DNA of 8,724 bases from Actinomycetota bacterium (GTDB taxonomy: Bacteria > Actinomycetota > Actinomycetes > Acidothermales > Acidothermaceae). Location of the stretch: contig PLCK01000065.1 in the NCBI GenBank assembly GCA_003134755.1, positions 4,008 to 12,731 on the forward strand, written 5' to 3'. Shown in pieces: positions 1 to 7,189 of the stretch (positions are counted from its first letter, which is position 1; every line of letters begins with the position of its first letter). The notes under the pieces are model-generated. The model had not been told where the DNA came from and did no database searches. It worked only from the letters and a program-made list of their open reading frames with translations. A program made the translations under genes and the position numbers.

Positions 1-141
1 GAGCCGCTCGCTCGGGGAGTATGGAATCTCCTCGACGTCTCGAGTCTCGATCCACGGTGCTACGCCGCGGTCGCGGTCGGCACCGACGAGGACGTCTCGT
101 TGCGTGTAACCATCAATCCCGAAGGAGGAAGACCATCGTGA
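1..141 (+). CDS. C-terminal fragment of an unidentified protein (5' end outside window)
   Basis: Frame 1 is open from the window edge to a TGA at 139-141 and encodes 46 residues, including WNLLDVSSLDP, YAAVAVGTDEDVSLRVTI and a Gly/Pro-rich tail. Its third codon positions are mostly G or C, as in a real actinobacterial gene. Its stop overlaps the GTG start of the dioxygenase in a GTGA arrangement, so the two are probably translationally coupled in one operon. The alternating hydrophobic pattern near the end looks like beta strands. A condensation-type domain of a non-ribosomal peptide synthetase would suit the SyrP-like neighbour, but 46 residues are too few to identify the family. That idea is inference only. 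Confidence 0.6.
   Translation, partial: EPLARGVWNLLDVSSLDPRCYAAVAVGTDEDVSLRVTINPEGGRPS
121..131 (+). promoter_or_regulatory. Ribosome binding site that fixes the dioxygenase start
   Basis: The purine-rich GAAGGAGGAAG contains a full GGAGG (124-128) placed 9 nt before the GTG at 138. It lies inside the end of the preceding reading frame. No comparable site precedes the upstream ATG at 21, so this site decides the start of the dioxygenase. Confidence 0.8.
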
Positions 142-1169
142 CCGAAACTTCCAGTTCGTTGACCGGCCTGGGCGGCATCCGTGGGGCACGTCAGCGCTCG
201 GCCGGCCCCGAGTCGCTCGTCCGAACAACATTCTTCGACGAACGCAAGCGGTTGCCGATAATCGTCGAGCCGACGCGGCCCGGCGTCGACCTGGCGGCCT
301 GGGCGCGTGGGCACCAGGACGAGTTGCAGGATTACATCCGCACCTACGGGTCGGTCTACTTCCGTGGCTTCGGTATGGAGTCTCCCGAGGTATTCGAGGC
401 GACGGCGGCCAACCTCGCGGGAGAGAACCTGTTCGGCGACTACGGTGACCTTCCGCGCGAGGCAGCAGGAGAGAAGATCTTCGGATCGACGCCGTATCCG
501 GCCGACCAGACGATCTACTTTCACAACGAGAGTTCGCACATGGCGCACTGGCCGATGCGAATCTTTTTCCTGTGCGCGATCAACGCGGAGACCGGCGGTG
601 AGACCCCGGTGCTCGACTGCCGTGAGGCCTACCGTGAGCTCGACCCTGCGATCCGTGAGAAGTTCGAGACTCTCGGCCTGCGCTACACCCGTAACTTCGC
701 CCCTGGAATCGACGTCCCCTGGCAGCAGTTCTTCGGCACCGACGACCAGCAGGAGGTGGAGGAGAAGTGCCGGGAGGCGGGTACCGACTTCGAATGGTTG
801 AAGGGCGGCGAGCAGCTGCGGATCTCGCAGTACGCGGACGCGGTCAAGAAGCACCCCGACACGGGTGAGACGGTGTTCTTCAACCAGATCCTGCTGCATC
901 ATCCGGCGGCATTGCCGACCGCAACCAGGTCAGCGCTGCTCGAGCTGCTCAGCGAGGAGGACCTGCCGCGAAACTGCTATTTCGGCGACGGCAGCGTGAT
1001 TCCTGATCAGACCGTCCAGCACATCTTCGATCTCTACGACCGCATCATGGTTGCTGAGCGGTGGAGTCAGGGTGACATCATCATGCTGGACAACATGCTT
1101 TGCGCCCACGCGCGGCTGCCGTTCACCGGGCCACGCAAAACCCTCGTGGCGATGGCCCGCATCGTCTGA
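138..1169 (+). CDS. TauD/TfdA-type Fe(II)/2-oxoglutarate dioxygenase, SyrP-like
   Basis: This 343-residue protein is a cytoplasmic non-haem iron oxygenase that would hydroxylate or otherwise oxidise a small molecule or carrier-bound substrate, using 2-oxoglutarate and O2. The iron-binding facial triad is visible: H129-N-E131 in YFHNESSH and H324 in NMLCAHAR. Arg333 (GPRKTLVAMA) or Arg341 is the likely 2-oxoglutarate carboxylate ligand. YGSVYFRGFG near residues 70-80 and the ETGGETPVLDC segment are typical of the TauD/SyrP group, and the length fits that family. In SyrP-type enzymes the substrate is often an amino acid held on a peptide synthetase; that substrate is only inferred here. The GTG at 138 is preferred to the ATG at 21 because of the strong ribosome site and because the upstream 39 codons are Arg-rich and lie over another reading frame. 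The start overlaps the previous gene's stop by 4 nt. Confidence 0.9.
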   Translation: MTETSSSLTGLGGIRGARQRSAGPESLVRTTFFDERKRLPIIVEPTRPGVDLAAWARGHQDELQDYIRTYGSVYFRGFGMESPEVFEATAANLAGENLFGDYGDLPREAAGEKIFGSTPYPADQTIYFHNESSHMAHWPMRIFFLCAINAETGGETPVLDCREAYRELDPAIREKFETLGLRYTRNFAPGIDVPWQQFFGTDDQQEVEEKCREAGTDFEWLKGGEQLRISQYADAVKKHPDTGETVFFNQILLHHPAALPTATRSALLELLSEEDLPRNCYFGDGSVIPDQTVQHIFDLYDRIMVAERWSQGDIIMLDNMLCAHARLPFTGPRKTLVAMARIV

Positions 1170-1217
1170 GGCAGCGCAGCCGGGACGACGTGGCTTGCCA
1201 TTCGGTAGGTCGCAGTC

Positions 1218-1261
1218 GGTCGTACCCAGCGGTTGGTGCGCTGTTGGCGCTGGGTGCGGCC
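1218..1261 (+). terminator. Long stem-loop after the dioxygenase gene, candidate terminator
   Basis: ACCCAGCG (1224-1231) is perfectly complementary to CGCTGGGT (1248-1255). Pairing extends outward to 1218 and 1261, giving a 14-bp stem with two G-U pairs and a 16-nt loop. It starts 49 nt after the dioxygenase stop and lies well before the next gene's ribosome site. There is no T tract, so it is not a textbook intrinsic terminator, although actinobacterial terminators often lack one. It could also act on mRNA stability or be an operator. Confidence 0.45.
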
Positions 1262-1366
1262 ATCCGGGTGAATCTCTCAATAACTCGCGGTCGCGGGCCG
1301 GCAGACTTCGCCCGAGAGCCGTGGTCGTTGTTCCGCCCCTGTACCGTTGGCGAGTGATATATCCGA

Positions 1367-1374
1367 TAAGGAGG
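1367..1374 (+). promoter_or_regulatory. Ribosome binding site that decides the pyruvyl transferase start
   Basis: AAGGAGGT is a near-perfect anti-16S match lying 11 nt before the GTG at 1386. It argues against an upstream in-frame TTG at 1347, which lies before this site. Confidence 0.75.
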
Positions 1375-1385
1375 TTTGCGCCCCC

Positions 1386-2675
1386 GTGAGCGGTGAACAG
1401 ACCCTATCCGTCTGCCTCTTTGGCGTCCCGGGCTCTGCGCACAACCTCGGGGTTGGGGCGCTACGGCGGTCCGCCATCAATGGCATCTTGCGACGCGTTC
1501 CATCGGCCACCGTCACCGTCTTTGACGACGGCTGGGGAGTGCGATCTGAGCGCGTCATGGTCGACGGTGTGGAACGCCCGGTCTCGGTTTGTGGTGCTCG
1601 ACGGTCGCGCCGGCTCTACCGGCGCGAGAGCTACGTCAACATGCGGGTCTCGGGAACGTTTGGTGGAGTCGGCAGCCCCGGTCTTGCGGTGATCGACTCG
1701 GCCGATGCCGTGCTCGACGTCAGCGGGGGGGATAGCTTCAGCGACCTGTACGGCCGTCAGCGCTATCACGCGGTCGCCTGGCCGAAGCGCCTGGCGCTGT
1801 ATCGACGTCGTCCGTTGATCTTGTTGCCGCAAACCTACGGGCCGTTCCGGGACAAGGACCTCCGGAAGGCGGCCGTGGATCTGACGCGCAGAGCTGCGGT
1901 GGCGTGGGCTCGCGACGCCGAAAGCTTCGCAGAACTCAGAGGCCTTTTAGGAGAGCACTTCGATCCCGCTCGCCATCGCCTTGGCGTCGACATGGCATTC
2001 GCCCTTCCCGCGGTGGCGCCGCCTTCACGCATCGACTTGCCGTCATGGTTCTTCGACCGCGACGACACGCCGGTCGTGGGTCTCAACGTGAGTGGGTTAC
2101 TGGCGCTCGACCCGCACGCTGACCGGCGCTACGCATTGCGTGCGGCGTACCTCCCACTTATCGAGCGGTTGCTTGCCCGCATTGTCGAGGACGGCAGCCG
2201 CGTGCTCCTTGTCCCCCACGTGATATCGGACGGCGACGGGCACGAAGCCGACCACATTGCACAGAGCCGGGTGCTGGCGGCGATGCCGCGGGCAATCCGC
2301 GAGCGTATTGCCTGTTCGCCGCCAGTGCTCGACCCGAGCGAGACGAAATGGCTGATTTCACAGGTCGACTGGTTCTGCGGGACCAGAATGCATTCGACCA
2401 TTGCCGGCCTGGCATCAGGCGTTGCGACCGCGGCCATCGCGTACAGCTACAAGACTCGCGGGGTATTCGAAACCTGCGGTATGCGCGACCATGTCGTCGA
2501 CGCCCGCGAGGTCGATACACAGGATGCAGTCGACCGGTTGTTTGAGCTGTACCAGCGGCGGAAGACGACAAAGGTCGCCCTGCTCGGGTGTCGAGATGAG
2601 CTGATCGCGCGTGCCGAGACGCAAATGGACGAGATCGTCGAGGCCGCTGGGGCGAGGATGCTGGAGCGCGCATGA
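1386..2675 (+). CDS. Polysaccharide pyruvyl transferase family protein (CsaB/WcaK-like)
   Basis: This 429-residue cytoplasmic protein belongs to the family that transfers a pyruvyl group from phosphoenolpyruvate to sugars of surface polysaccharides. Visible family marks are the N-terminal glycine-rich GSAHNLGVGALRRSA, SGGD at 113-116, LLPQTYGPF, the ARDAESF segment, DMAF, VGLNVSGLL, and the C-terminal CGTRMHSTIAGL (H336) followed by AIAYSYKTRGVF. These match the GT-B-like layout of the family, with the RMHS motif in the donor-binding half. The length is ordinary. It is followed by an FrhB-like gene whose ATG overlaps its TGA by 4 nt, a pairing common in exopolysaccharide clusters. One rare TTA leucine codon lies at 1947-1949. 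Some members of this family have lost ketal-forming activity, so the exact sugar and reaction are not known. Confidence 0.88.
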   Translation: MSGEQTLSVCLFGVPGSAHNLGVGALRRSAINGILRRVPSATVTVFDDGWGVRSERVMVDGVERPVSVCGARRSRRLYRRESYVNMRVSGTFGGVGSPGLAVIDSADAVLDVSGGDSFSDLYGRQRYHAVAWPKRLALYRRRPLILLPQTYGPFRDKDLRKAAVDLTRRAAVAWARDAESFAELRGLLGEHFDPARHRLGVDMAFALPAVAPPSRIDLPSWFFDRDDTPVVGLNVSGLLALDPHADRRYALRAAYLPLIERLLARIVEDGSRVLLVPHVISDGDGHEADHIAQSRVLAAMPRAIRERIACSPPVLDPSETKWLISQVDWFCGTRMHSTIAGLASGVATAAIAYSYKTRGVFETCGMRDHVVDAREVDTQDAVDRLFELYQRRKTTKVALLGCRDELIARAETQMDEIVEAAGARMLERA

Positions 2676-3991
2676 TCGGTTCGCCAGGCCGGCCACGCAG
2701 CATTCGCGAGGTCGCTGAGCGGAACCTCTGCACCGGATGCGGGGCATGTGCGTTTGTCCAACCCCAGGTGATCAAGATGGTGGACGTACTAGGCGAGGGT
2801 CGCCGTCCACTGACGATTGCGGACGGCGATGTTGAGCCGGACACCACCGCCGCATTGGCGGCCTGCCCTGGCCATCTACTCGGCCACCCGCACCCGCCAA
2901 GGAAGGCCGAGAGTCGCGGCGAGGTCGGCGAGTTGGCCGCCGGCTGGGGGCCGGTGCTCGAACTGTACGAAGGTTTCGCGGCTGACCCTGAGCTGCGATT
3001 TGCCGGGTCAAGCGGCGGGGTTGCCACGGCACTTTCGGAATACGCGATCGGAGCAGGCGGCATGTCCGGTGTGCTGCATATCAGGGCGCGAACCGACGTC
3101 CCATACCTCAACGAGACGACCTACAGCACCTCGAAGGCCGAACTGCGGAACGCAACCGGTTCTCGCTACGCGCCGGCGAGTCCATGCGACCGGCTCGATC
3201 TTGTCGAGGAAGCGGCGGCACCGAGCGTGTTTATCGGAAAGCCATGCGATGTTGCGGCGACGTCGAAGGCGCGGCGGCTGCGGCCCGAGCTCGACGACAA
3301 GCTCGGTATCACGATTGCGGTGTTTTGCGCAGGCACGCCGTCGACGGCAGGCACCCTCGAGATGTTGCGCGCGATGGGCGTCCAGGACCCGGCCGACGTG
3401 CGAGGTCTGCGTTATCGAGGCAATGGCTGGCCGGGTCGAGCCGAGGCGACCACCGACGATTCGGAGGGAACCCATTCACTGAGTTACGAGGAGTCGTGGG
3501 GCGCCATCCTGCAAAGGCACCGGCAGTGGCGGTGCCATGTGTGTGCCGACCACACTGGTGAGTTCGCAGACGTCGCCGTCGGCGACCCTTGGTACCGCCC
3601 GATCGACGACGACCCCGGCCGCTCGCTGGTGCTCGTTCGCACCGAGCGCGGACGACGGGTGGTGCGTGACGCGATCGCGGCGGGCGTAGTCGTGCTCGAA
3701 CGTGCGGAGCCCTCGCTCCTGCCTGCGTCGCAGCCCAATCTGTTACTCACCCGCGGAGCGGTATTCGGGCGTGTCCTGACCTTGCGGCTGTTGGGTTTGG
3801 CCGCGCCCCGCTTCGTGAACATGCCCACTTTGCGTTACTGGCTCGGCCTGCCTCTCCAACAGAAACTTCAGTCGACGATCGGTACGGCGAAGCGGGCAAG
3901 GCGCAAGCACCTTCGGCGTCCGGCCGACCTCACGCCGTACCTGCCTCCGGCGCTCGATTCGGACGAGCCGACGTTGACTGAGGGTGGCTAG
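2672..3991 (+). CDS. FrhB-like (coenzyme F420 hydrogenase/dehydrogenase beta subunit family) Fe-S flavoprotein
   Basis: This 439-residue protein combines an N-terminal ferredoxin-like cluster with the FrhB N- and C-terminal domains. The cluster cysteines are C20, C23 and C26 in NLCTGCGAC, plus C65 in AACPGH, enough for one [4Fe-4S] centre. The FAGSSGGVATALSEYAI segment is the usual flavin-domain signature. IGKPCDVAA (C192), FCAGTPS (C219) and the CHVCAD...ADVAVGDPW block (C288, C291) are characteristic of the C-terminal domain. Members of this family move electrons between flavin, iron-sulfur clusters and sometimes F420. Those in glycan clusters have no firmly established reaction, and a redox change of a sugar or of a pyruvyl group is only a guess. 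The last 60 residues are basic and may bind membrane or polymer. Its ATG overlaps the pyruvyl transferase stop. A TTA codon sits at 3743-3745. Confidence 0.88.
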   Translation: MIGSPGRPRSIREVAERNLCTGCGACAFVQPQVIKMVDVLGEGRRPLTIADGDVEPDTTAALAACPGHLLGHPHPPRKAESRGEVGELAAGWGPVLELYEGFAADPELRFAGSSGGVATALSEYAIGAGGMSGVLHIRARTDVPYLNETTYSTSKAELRNATGSRYAPASPCDRLDLVEEAAAPSVFIGKPCDVAATSKARRLRPELDDKLGITIAVFCAGTPSTAGTLEMLRAMGVQDPADVRGLRYRGNGWPGRAEATTDDSEGTHSLSYEESWGAILQRHRQWRCHVCADHTGEFADVAVGDPWYRPIDDDPGRSLVLVRTERGRRVVRDAIAAGVVVLERAEPSLLPASQPNLLLTRGAVFGRVLTLRLLGLAAPRFVNMPTLRYWLGLPLQQKLQSTIGTAKRARRKHLRRPADLTPYLPPALDSDEPTLTEGG

Positions 3992-4123
3992 GGCTTTTCG
4001 AGGATCGACGGACCGTGTCGGCCTGGACGCGCATCTAACTTTCGGCGGATTGCGCAAGCGGTCCACCTACACTCGGGGACGCGGACAGGCGGCGAATCGG
4101 GGTGGGCTGCGGCTCCGACCCGT

Positions 4124-4130
4124 GGGGAGG
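4124..4130 (+). promoter_or_regulatory. Ribosome binding site of the flippase
   Basis: GGGGAGG stands only 3 nt before the ATG at 4134, closer than usual. No better-placed site precedes the in-frame GTG at 3984 or the GTG at 4122, so 4134 is the preferred but not certain start. Confidence 0.5.
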
Positions 4131-4133
4131 CTC

Positions 4134-5507
4134 ATGGTCGACACCACCAGTACCGAGCCCGGCCCGGAACCCGCCGCGGCGACTCCCCGGACCCAGCGGA
4201 AGGGATCGCTGGTGGGTCTTGTTTCGTCCAACCTCGCCGCTCTCGCGCTGAACCTCGCGACATCGCCTTTGATCGCCCGGTCGCTCGGGCCTGCCGGCCG
4301 CGGCCAGCAGGCGCTGGTAGGCGTCTACGACGAGGCGTCGACGCAGGTCTTCAACTTCGGGGTGCCGATCGCGATCGGCTTCTACGCGAAGGAGGACCGG
4401 TACCCAGCAGAGGCGCTCATGGGAACGGCGTGGCGCTATGGGCTGCTAGCGCTCCCGGTCTCGCTTGCTGGCGGCTTCGCTGCAGTGTGGTGGCCGCTGT
4501 CCGGCCTCGATGGGGCCAGCCGGGTGCTGGCGTTCCTTCTGATAGGTCTTTCCCCGATTGCGAACACCATAGGAATGGCATCGCGGCAGCTCTTGTTGGC
4601 ACAGGGCAACCTCGCGGGTATGCGCACGCTGAGCCTTGTGCAAGCCGTGGTGCGGACCGCACTGCTTGCAGCGTTCTTCGCAGTAGACCGATTGTCGGTG
4701 GCAGTCGCGATCGGATCGATAGCTGCGTCAAACTACGTAGGCCATGCATATGCGTGGCGCAAGTGTGCAGTTCGCCCTCATGGCAACGCGCCACTTCGGG
4801 TACTTCTGCACTATGGGATACGAGCTGTGCCCGGGAGCCTGTCGAACCTGGCGAACAACAGGCTGGACCAATTGCTCATCGCACCGTTTCTCGGGGCGGC
4901 CGCGCTCGGCCAGTACGCGGTAGCGGTCAGTGTGAACGCCATCCCCCAACAGGTCGGCACCGCGATGGCACTCGATTCGTTCAACAAGGTGCGGGTCGAA
5001 GGCCTTCGCGGTCGCGAGGGCGCGGCCAGTCGGCTCATCCGGCGGGCATGGGTGGCGAGCCTGCTTTCGACGGCCATCGTCGGGGTGGTCGCGACGGCGG
5101 GGATACCGCTCGTGTATGGCGACGCATTCCGGCCCGCCATCATGCCGACATTGATCTTGTTGCCGGGAGCTGTCTTCTTCGCGGTGCACTTGGTCGTCGC
5201 GCAAATCGCCTACGCGCTCGGCAAGCCACAGTTCGCCTCGGTGGCGCAGGTCGTCGCCGTCATCGTGACCATTCTCGCCTTGCCGCCAGCTATCCACTAT
5301 TACGGTATCGCCGGTGCCGCCTGGGTATCGACCGTCGCATACGCGATCCGGTTGATCACGATCGGAGCGCTCCTTCGACGAATCGAAGTGACGCACACGC
5401 TCCCAGGTCCCGCCGATTTCGTGCACTTCGCAGCGCTGGTGCTTGGGAAGCTGGGGCGGCTCCGGTTCCGGCCGCGCGGTAGGAGGCGCCGGCCTCGACG
5501 CACCTGA
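4134..5507 (+). CDS. Wzx-like oligosaccharide flippase (MOP superfamily)
   Basis: This 457-residue polytopic inner-membrane protein would move a lipid-linked oligosaccharide from the cytoplasmic to the outer leaflet. After a polar N-terminus (about 25 residues) there are roughly 12 hydrophobic stretches. The MOP pattern is clear: NLATSPLIARSLGPAGRGQQ in the first helix region, and the second-half signature NNRLDQLLIAPFLGAAALG (N241-D245 onward) followed by QYAVAVSV. The C-terminus ends in a basic tail, RPRGRRRRPRRT. It lies 142 nt after the FrhB-like gene and is probably co-transcribed. It fits as exporter of the glycan that the two preceding enzymes modify. The frame is open back to GTG 3984, overlapping the previous gene, but those 50 codons have weak third-position GC and look like leader rather than protein. 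Another MOP transport substrate cannot be excluded. Confidence 0.85.
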   Translation: MVDTTSTEPGPEPAAATPRTQRKGSLVGLVSSNLAALALNLATSPLIARSLGPAGRGQQALVGVYDEASTQVFNFGVPIAIGFYAKEDRYPAEALMGTAWRYGLLALPVSLAGGFAAVWWPLSGLDGASRVLAFLLIGLSPIANTIGMASRQLLLAQGNLAGMRTLSLVQAVVRTALLAAFFAVDRLSVAVAIGSIAASNYVGHAYAWRKCAVRPHGNAPLRVLLHYGIRAVPGSLSNLANNRLDQLLIAPFLGAAALGQYAVAVSVNAIPQQVGTAMALDSFNKVRVEGLRGREGAASRLIRRAWVASLLSTAIVGVVATAGIPLVYGDAFRPAIMPTLILLPGAVFFAVHLVVAQIAYALGKPQFASVAQVVAVIVTILALPPAIHYYGIAGAAWVSTVAYAIRLITIGALLRRIEVTHTLPGPADFVHFAALVLGKLGRLRFRPRGRRRRPRRT

Positions 5508-5673
5508 TTGGGGCCGACGGCGAGTACTTGGCGGGTCCCGGGGCCATCCGGTAGCGTGCACGCCGAAAGGGACCGCACCAGCTGTCCCCCGGTCAAGTCC
5601 ACGAAAGCGATGGGCCTATCAGGAAGACGCGCGGCTAACAAAAACGGTGCCGCATCGCGGCCATTATGCGAAT

Positions 5674-5688
5674 CTCGCTCTCCGCGAG
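5674..5688 (+). promoter_or_regulatory. Short hairpin touching the ribosome site of the first beta-helix gene
   Basis: CTCGC (5674-5678) pairs with GCGAG (5684-5688) across a 5-nt loop. Its 3' arm runs into the GAGGAGGAGG ribosome site at 5686-5695, which lies 5 nt before the ATG at 5701. It could partly hide the site, but the stem is short and may be chance. Confidence 0.3.
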
Positions 5689-5700
5689 GAGGAGGCCTCG

Positions 5701-7059
5701 ATGCCGAAGCCTAAGCGTCGCCACCGGGCGAAGCACCGGCAACCGAACATGGCACGCACGCCGGCCCGCCCGCTTCCTGCTGCGGGGACCGTACTCGTCG
5801 TATTTGCGGTAATTGCGGCAAGTATGACCGCTGCCGCTGGGCTAGGCATCACGAATGACGGCACGCGGTCCGCGGGCGCCGACCAGCTGATGGTTGGATC
5901 AATTCAGCGTCCAAGCGACGCAACAGGCTCCGCGAGCAAGTCTCGGATGACTGATCTGGGCATCCATGCCGGCTCATTGCTTCAGCGGCATGCCCACGAT
6001 TGGCTGTCGCCCTCAACGCCTTCCATCTCGTCCGATTCGGCGCCGGGACTGGCCAAGTCGCCGGAGCGGTCGTCGCCGCCGTCACAATCTGCGCCACCGT
6101 CGCGATCCGTGTCGCCGTCGGAGACGTCCGGCGAGTCGTTGCCGTCCCCCTCCAGGGCACCCACCGGCGAGCCAACCCATTCGCCCCGCCCTCCGGAGCC
6201 GCTGCCACGTCCGTCGGTCACGGTCTCGCCGCCTGTACCGGTGCCGACCAAGTCGGTGCCGCCGGTGGGTGGCGGCGCGCCGGTGGGTTGTATGGCGCAT
6301 CCTTCTGTGTGTGGTTGGCCGGATGCGACGAACACGGGGGCGACCGGCGCGTTAATCGCGTCTGGTTCGATCCTGACGACGACGGACGGTCAGGTGATCC
6401 AGAATCTGGCGATCACCGGGCATATCTCGGTGACGAGCGCGAACGTCACGATCAAGAATGTCCGTGTCGTCGGTGATCGCAGCCTTGCTGCGATCGACGC
6501 GCATGCGGCGACCGGGCCGGTGATCATCGATCACGTCACGATCAGCTACCCGGCAGGTGTCTTCCCGAGTTCGGCCGGCGCGATCTGGGGGAGCAGCCGG
6601 ATGGTTGTCACCAGCTCGAATATCTCGGGATCGCCCGATGGTATCGATGCGAGCGGCAGTTCGATTTTGATTCAGAACAACTGGATTCACGGTCTGCAAT
6701 ACAACGCGGCTAAGGCCACGCACGATGACGACATCCAGACACTCGGCGGCAGCATCACGATCAACCACAACACACTCGATGCGACTGCGCCGGCGACCAA
6801 CTCCTGTCTCCAAATCGGAAACCTGCAGGGCAACCTCGCGCAGCTGACTTTCGTCAACAACCTGTGCAACGGAGGCGGCTATTCGATCAACGCCAACCCC
6901 GCCAACGTCATCGCGGGTATGGTCAGTGCGGGTCCGATGAACTTCGGCGCCAACCGCTTCGGCAATGCGTATCACTACGGCATTAAGGCGCATCTCGTCG
7001 CGCCGTTCTCGACCGTTTGGTCAGCAAACATCGACGACGCGAGCGGCCGCCCAGTCTGA
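5701..7059 (+). CDS. Secreted or anchored stalk protein with right-handed beta-helix domain
   Basis: This 452-residue protein starts with a very basic N-terminus (KPKRRHRAKHR), then a hydrophobic segment at about 27-49 that can be a long signal peptide or an uncleaved anchor. Residues about 102-195 form a Pro/Ser/Thr-rich stalk, as in actinobacterial wall-spanning linkers. A module with C197 and C204 (VGCMAHPSVCGWPDATNTG) follows. Beyond it are repeated short beta segments such as VTSANVTIKNVRV (near 245-257), GIDASGSSILIQNNWIHGL and HDDDIQTLGGSITINHNTL (H341 onward), the pattern of parallel beta-helix, pectate-lyase-like folds. Two further cysteines (SCLQIG and NLCNGGG) could pair. Such folds occur in polysaccharide lyases, glycosidases and adhesins, so an activity on the locus glycan is inferred, not shown. 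The ATG at 5701 has GGAGGAGG in front. One TTA codon lies at 6352-6354. It is a paralogue of the gene starting at 8177. Confidence 0.8.
   Translation: MPKPKRRHRAKHRQPNMARTPARPLPAAGTVLVVFAVIAASMTAAAGLGITNDGTRSAGADQLMVGSIQRPSDATGSASKSRMTDLGIHAGSLLQRHAHDWLSPSTPSISSDSAPGLAKSPERSSPPSQSAPPSRSVSPSETSGESLPSPSRAPTGEPTHSPRPPEPLPRPSVTVSPPVPVPTKSVPPVGGGAPVGCMAHPSVCGWPDATNTGATGALIASGSILTTTDGQVIQNLAITGHISVTSANVTIKNVRVVGDRSLAAIDAHAATGPVIIDHVTISYPAGVFPSSAGAIWGSSRMVVTSSNISGSPDGIDASGSSILIQNNWIHGLQYNAAKATHDDDIQTLGGSITINHNTLDATAPATNSCLQIGNLQGNLAQLTFVNNLCNGGGYSINANPANVIAGMVSAGPMNFGANRFGNAYHYGIKAHLVAPFSTVWSANIDDASGRPV
6211..6338 (+). repeat. Paralogous DNA segment, copy 1 (stalk end and Cys module)
   Basis: This stretch aligns codon by codon with 8600-8724. 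By hand I count about 13 substitutions plus a few differences around a one-codon indel. Several synonymous codons (CAT CCT TCT, then CCG GAT GCG ACG AAC ACG) are the same in both copies. It encodes the end of the Pro/Ser stalk and the CMAHPSVCGWPDATNTG module. Confidence 0.8.
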
Positions 7060-7065
7060 CGGATT

Positions 7066-7112
7066 GACGACGGTCGTCGGCGGCTCGGTCACAGGGGACG
7101 CGATGGACCGAG
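7066..7112. terminator. Two stem-loops in a convergent intergenic region, candidate bidirectional terminator
   Basis: GACGA (7066-7070) pairs with TCGTC (7074-7078) over 3 nt. CTCGGTC (7084-7090) then pairs with GACCGAG (7106-7112) over 15 nt. They lie just after the beta-helix gene stop (7059) and downstream of the methyltransferase stop on the other strand. Neither has a T tract, so the call rests on position and symmetry. Confidence 0.3.
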
Positions 7113-7189
7113 GCACTAACGCCTGCCACTGTCGATGCGGTCCGCGGCACCCCGTTCGCGTTACTCCATGCTCTCGATTGGCAGCCGAG

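Noticed and set aside
21..137. Longer dioxygenase starting at ATG 21
   Set aside because: No ribosome site, Arg-rich non-family sequence, and overlap with a better coding frame that ends at 141.
60..902. 280-codon open frame on the minus strand
   Set aside because: It lies opposite the dioxygenase, has low-complexity Arg/Val/Leu content and no family resemblance. It is a high-GC shadow.
2158..3111. 317-codon open frame on the minus strand
   Set aside because: It spans the junction of two well-supported plus-strand genes and its translation is Ser/Arg/Pro-rich noise.
4050..4067. TTGCGC / TACACT as a promoter before the flippase
   Set aside because: The spacing is only 12 nt, too short for a sigma-70-type promoter.
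3984..4133. N-terminal extension of the flippase from GTG 3984
   Set aside because: Weak third-position GC, no hydrophobic or family sequence, and a ribosome site just before ATG 4134.
5569..5594. Small hairpins after the flippase (GGGAC/GTCCC and GACCG/CGGTC) as terminator
   Set aside because: 5-bp stems that compete with each other, with no T tract. This is not distinguishable from chance in GC-rich DNA.
6040..6200. Repeated TCG/CCG-rich sequence as a non-coding repeat array
   Set aside because: It is explained by the Pro/Ser-rich stalk in the coding frame.
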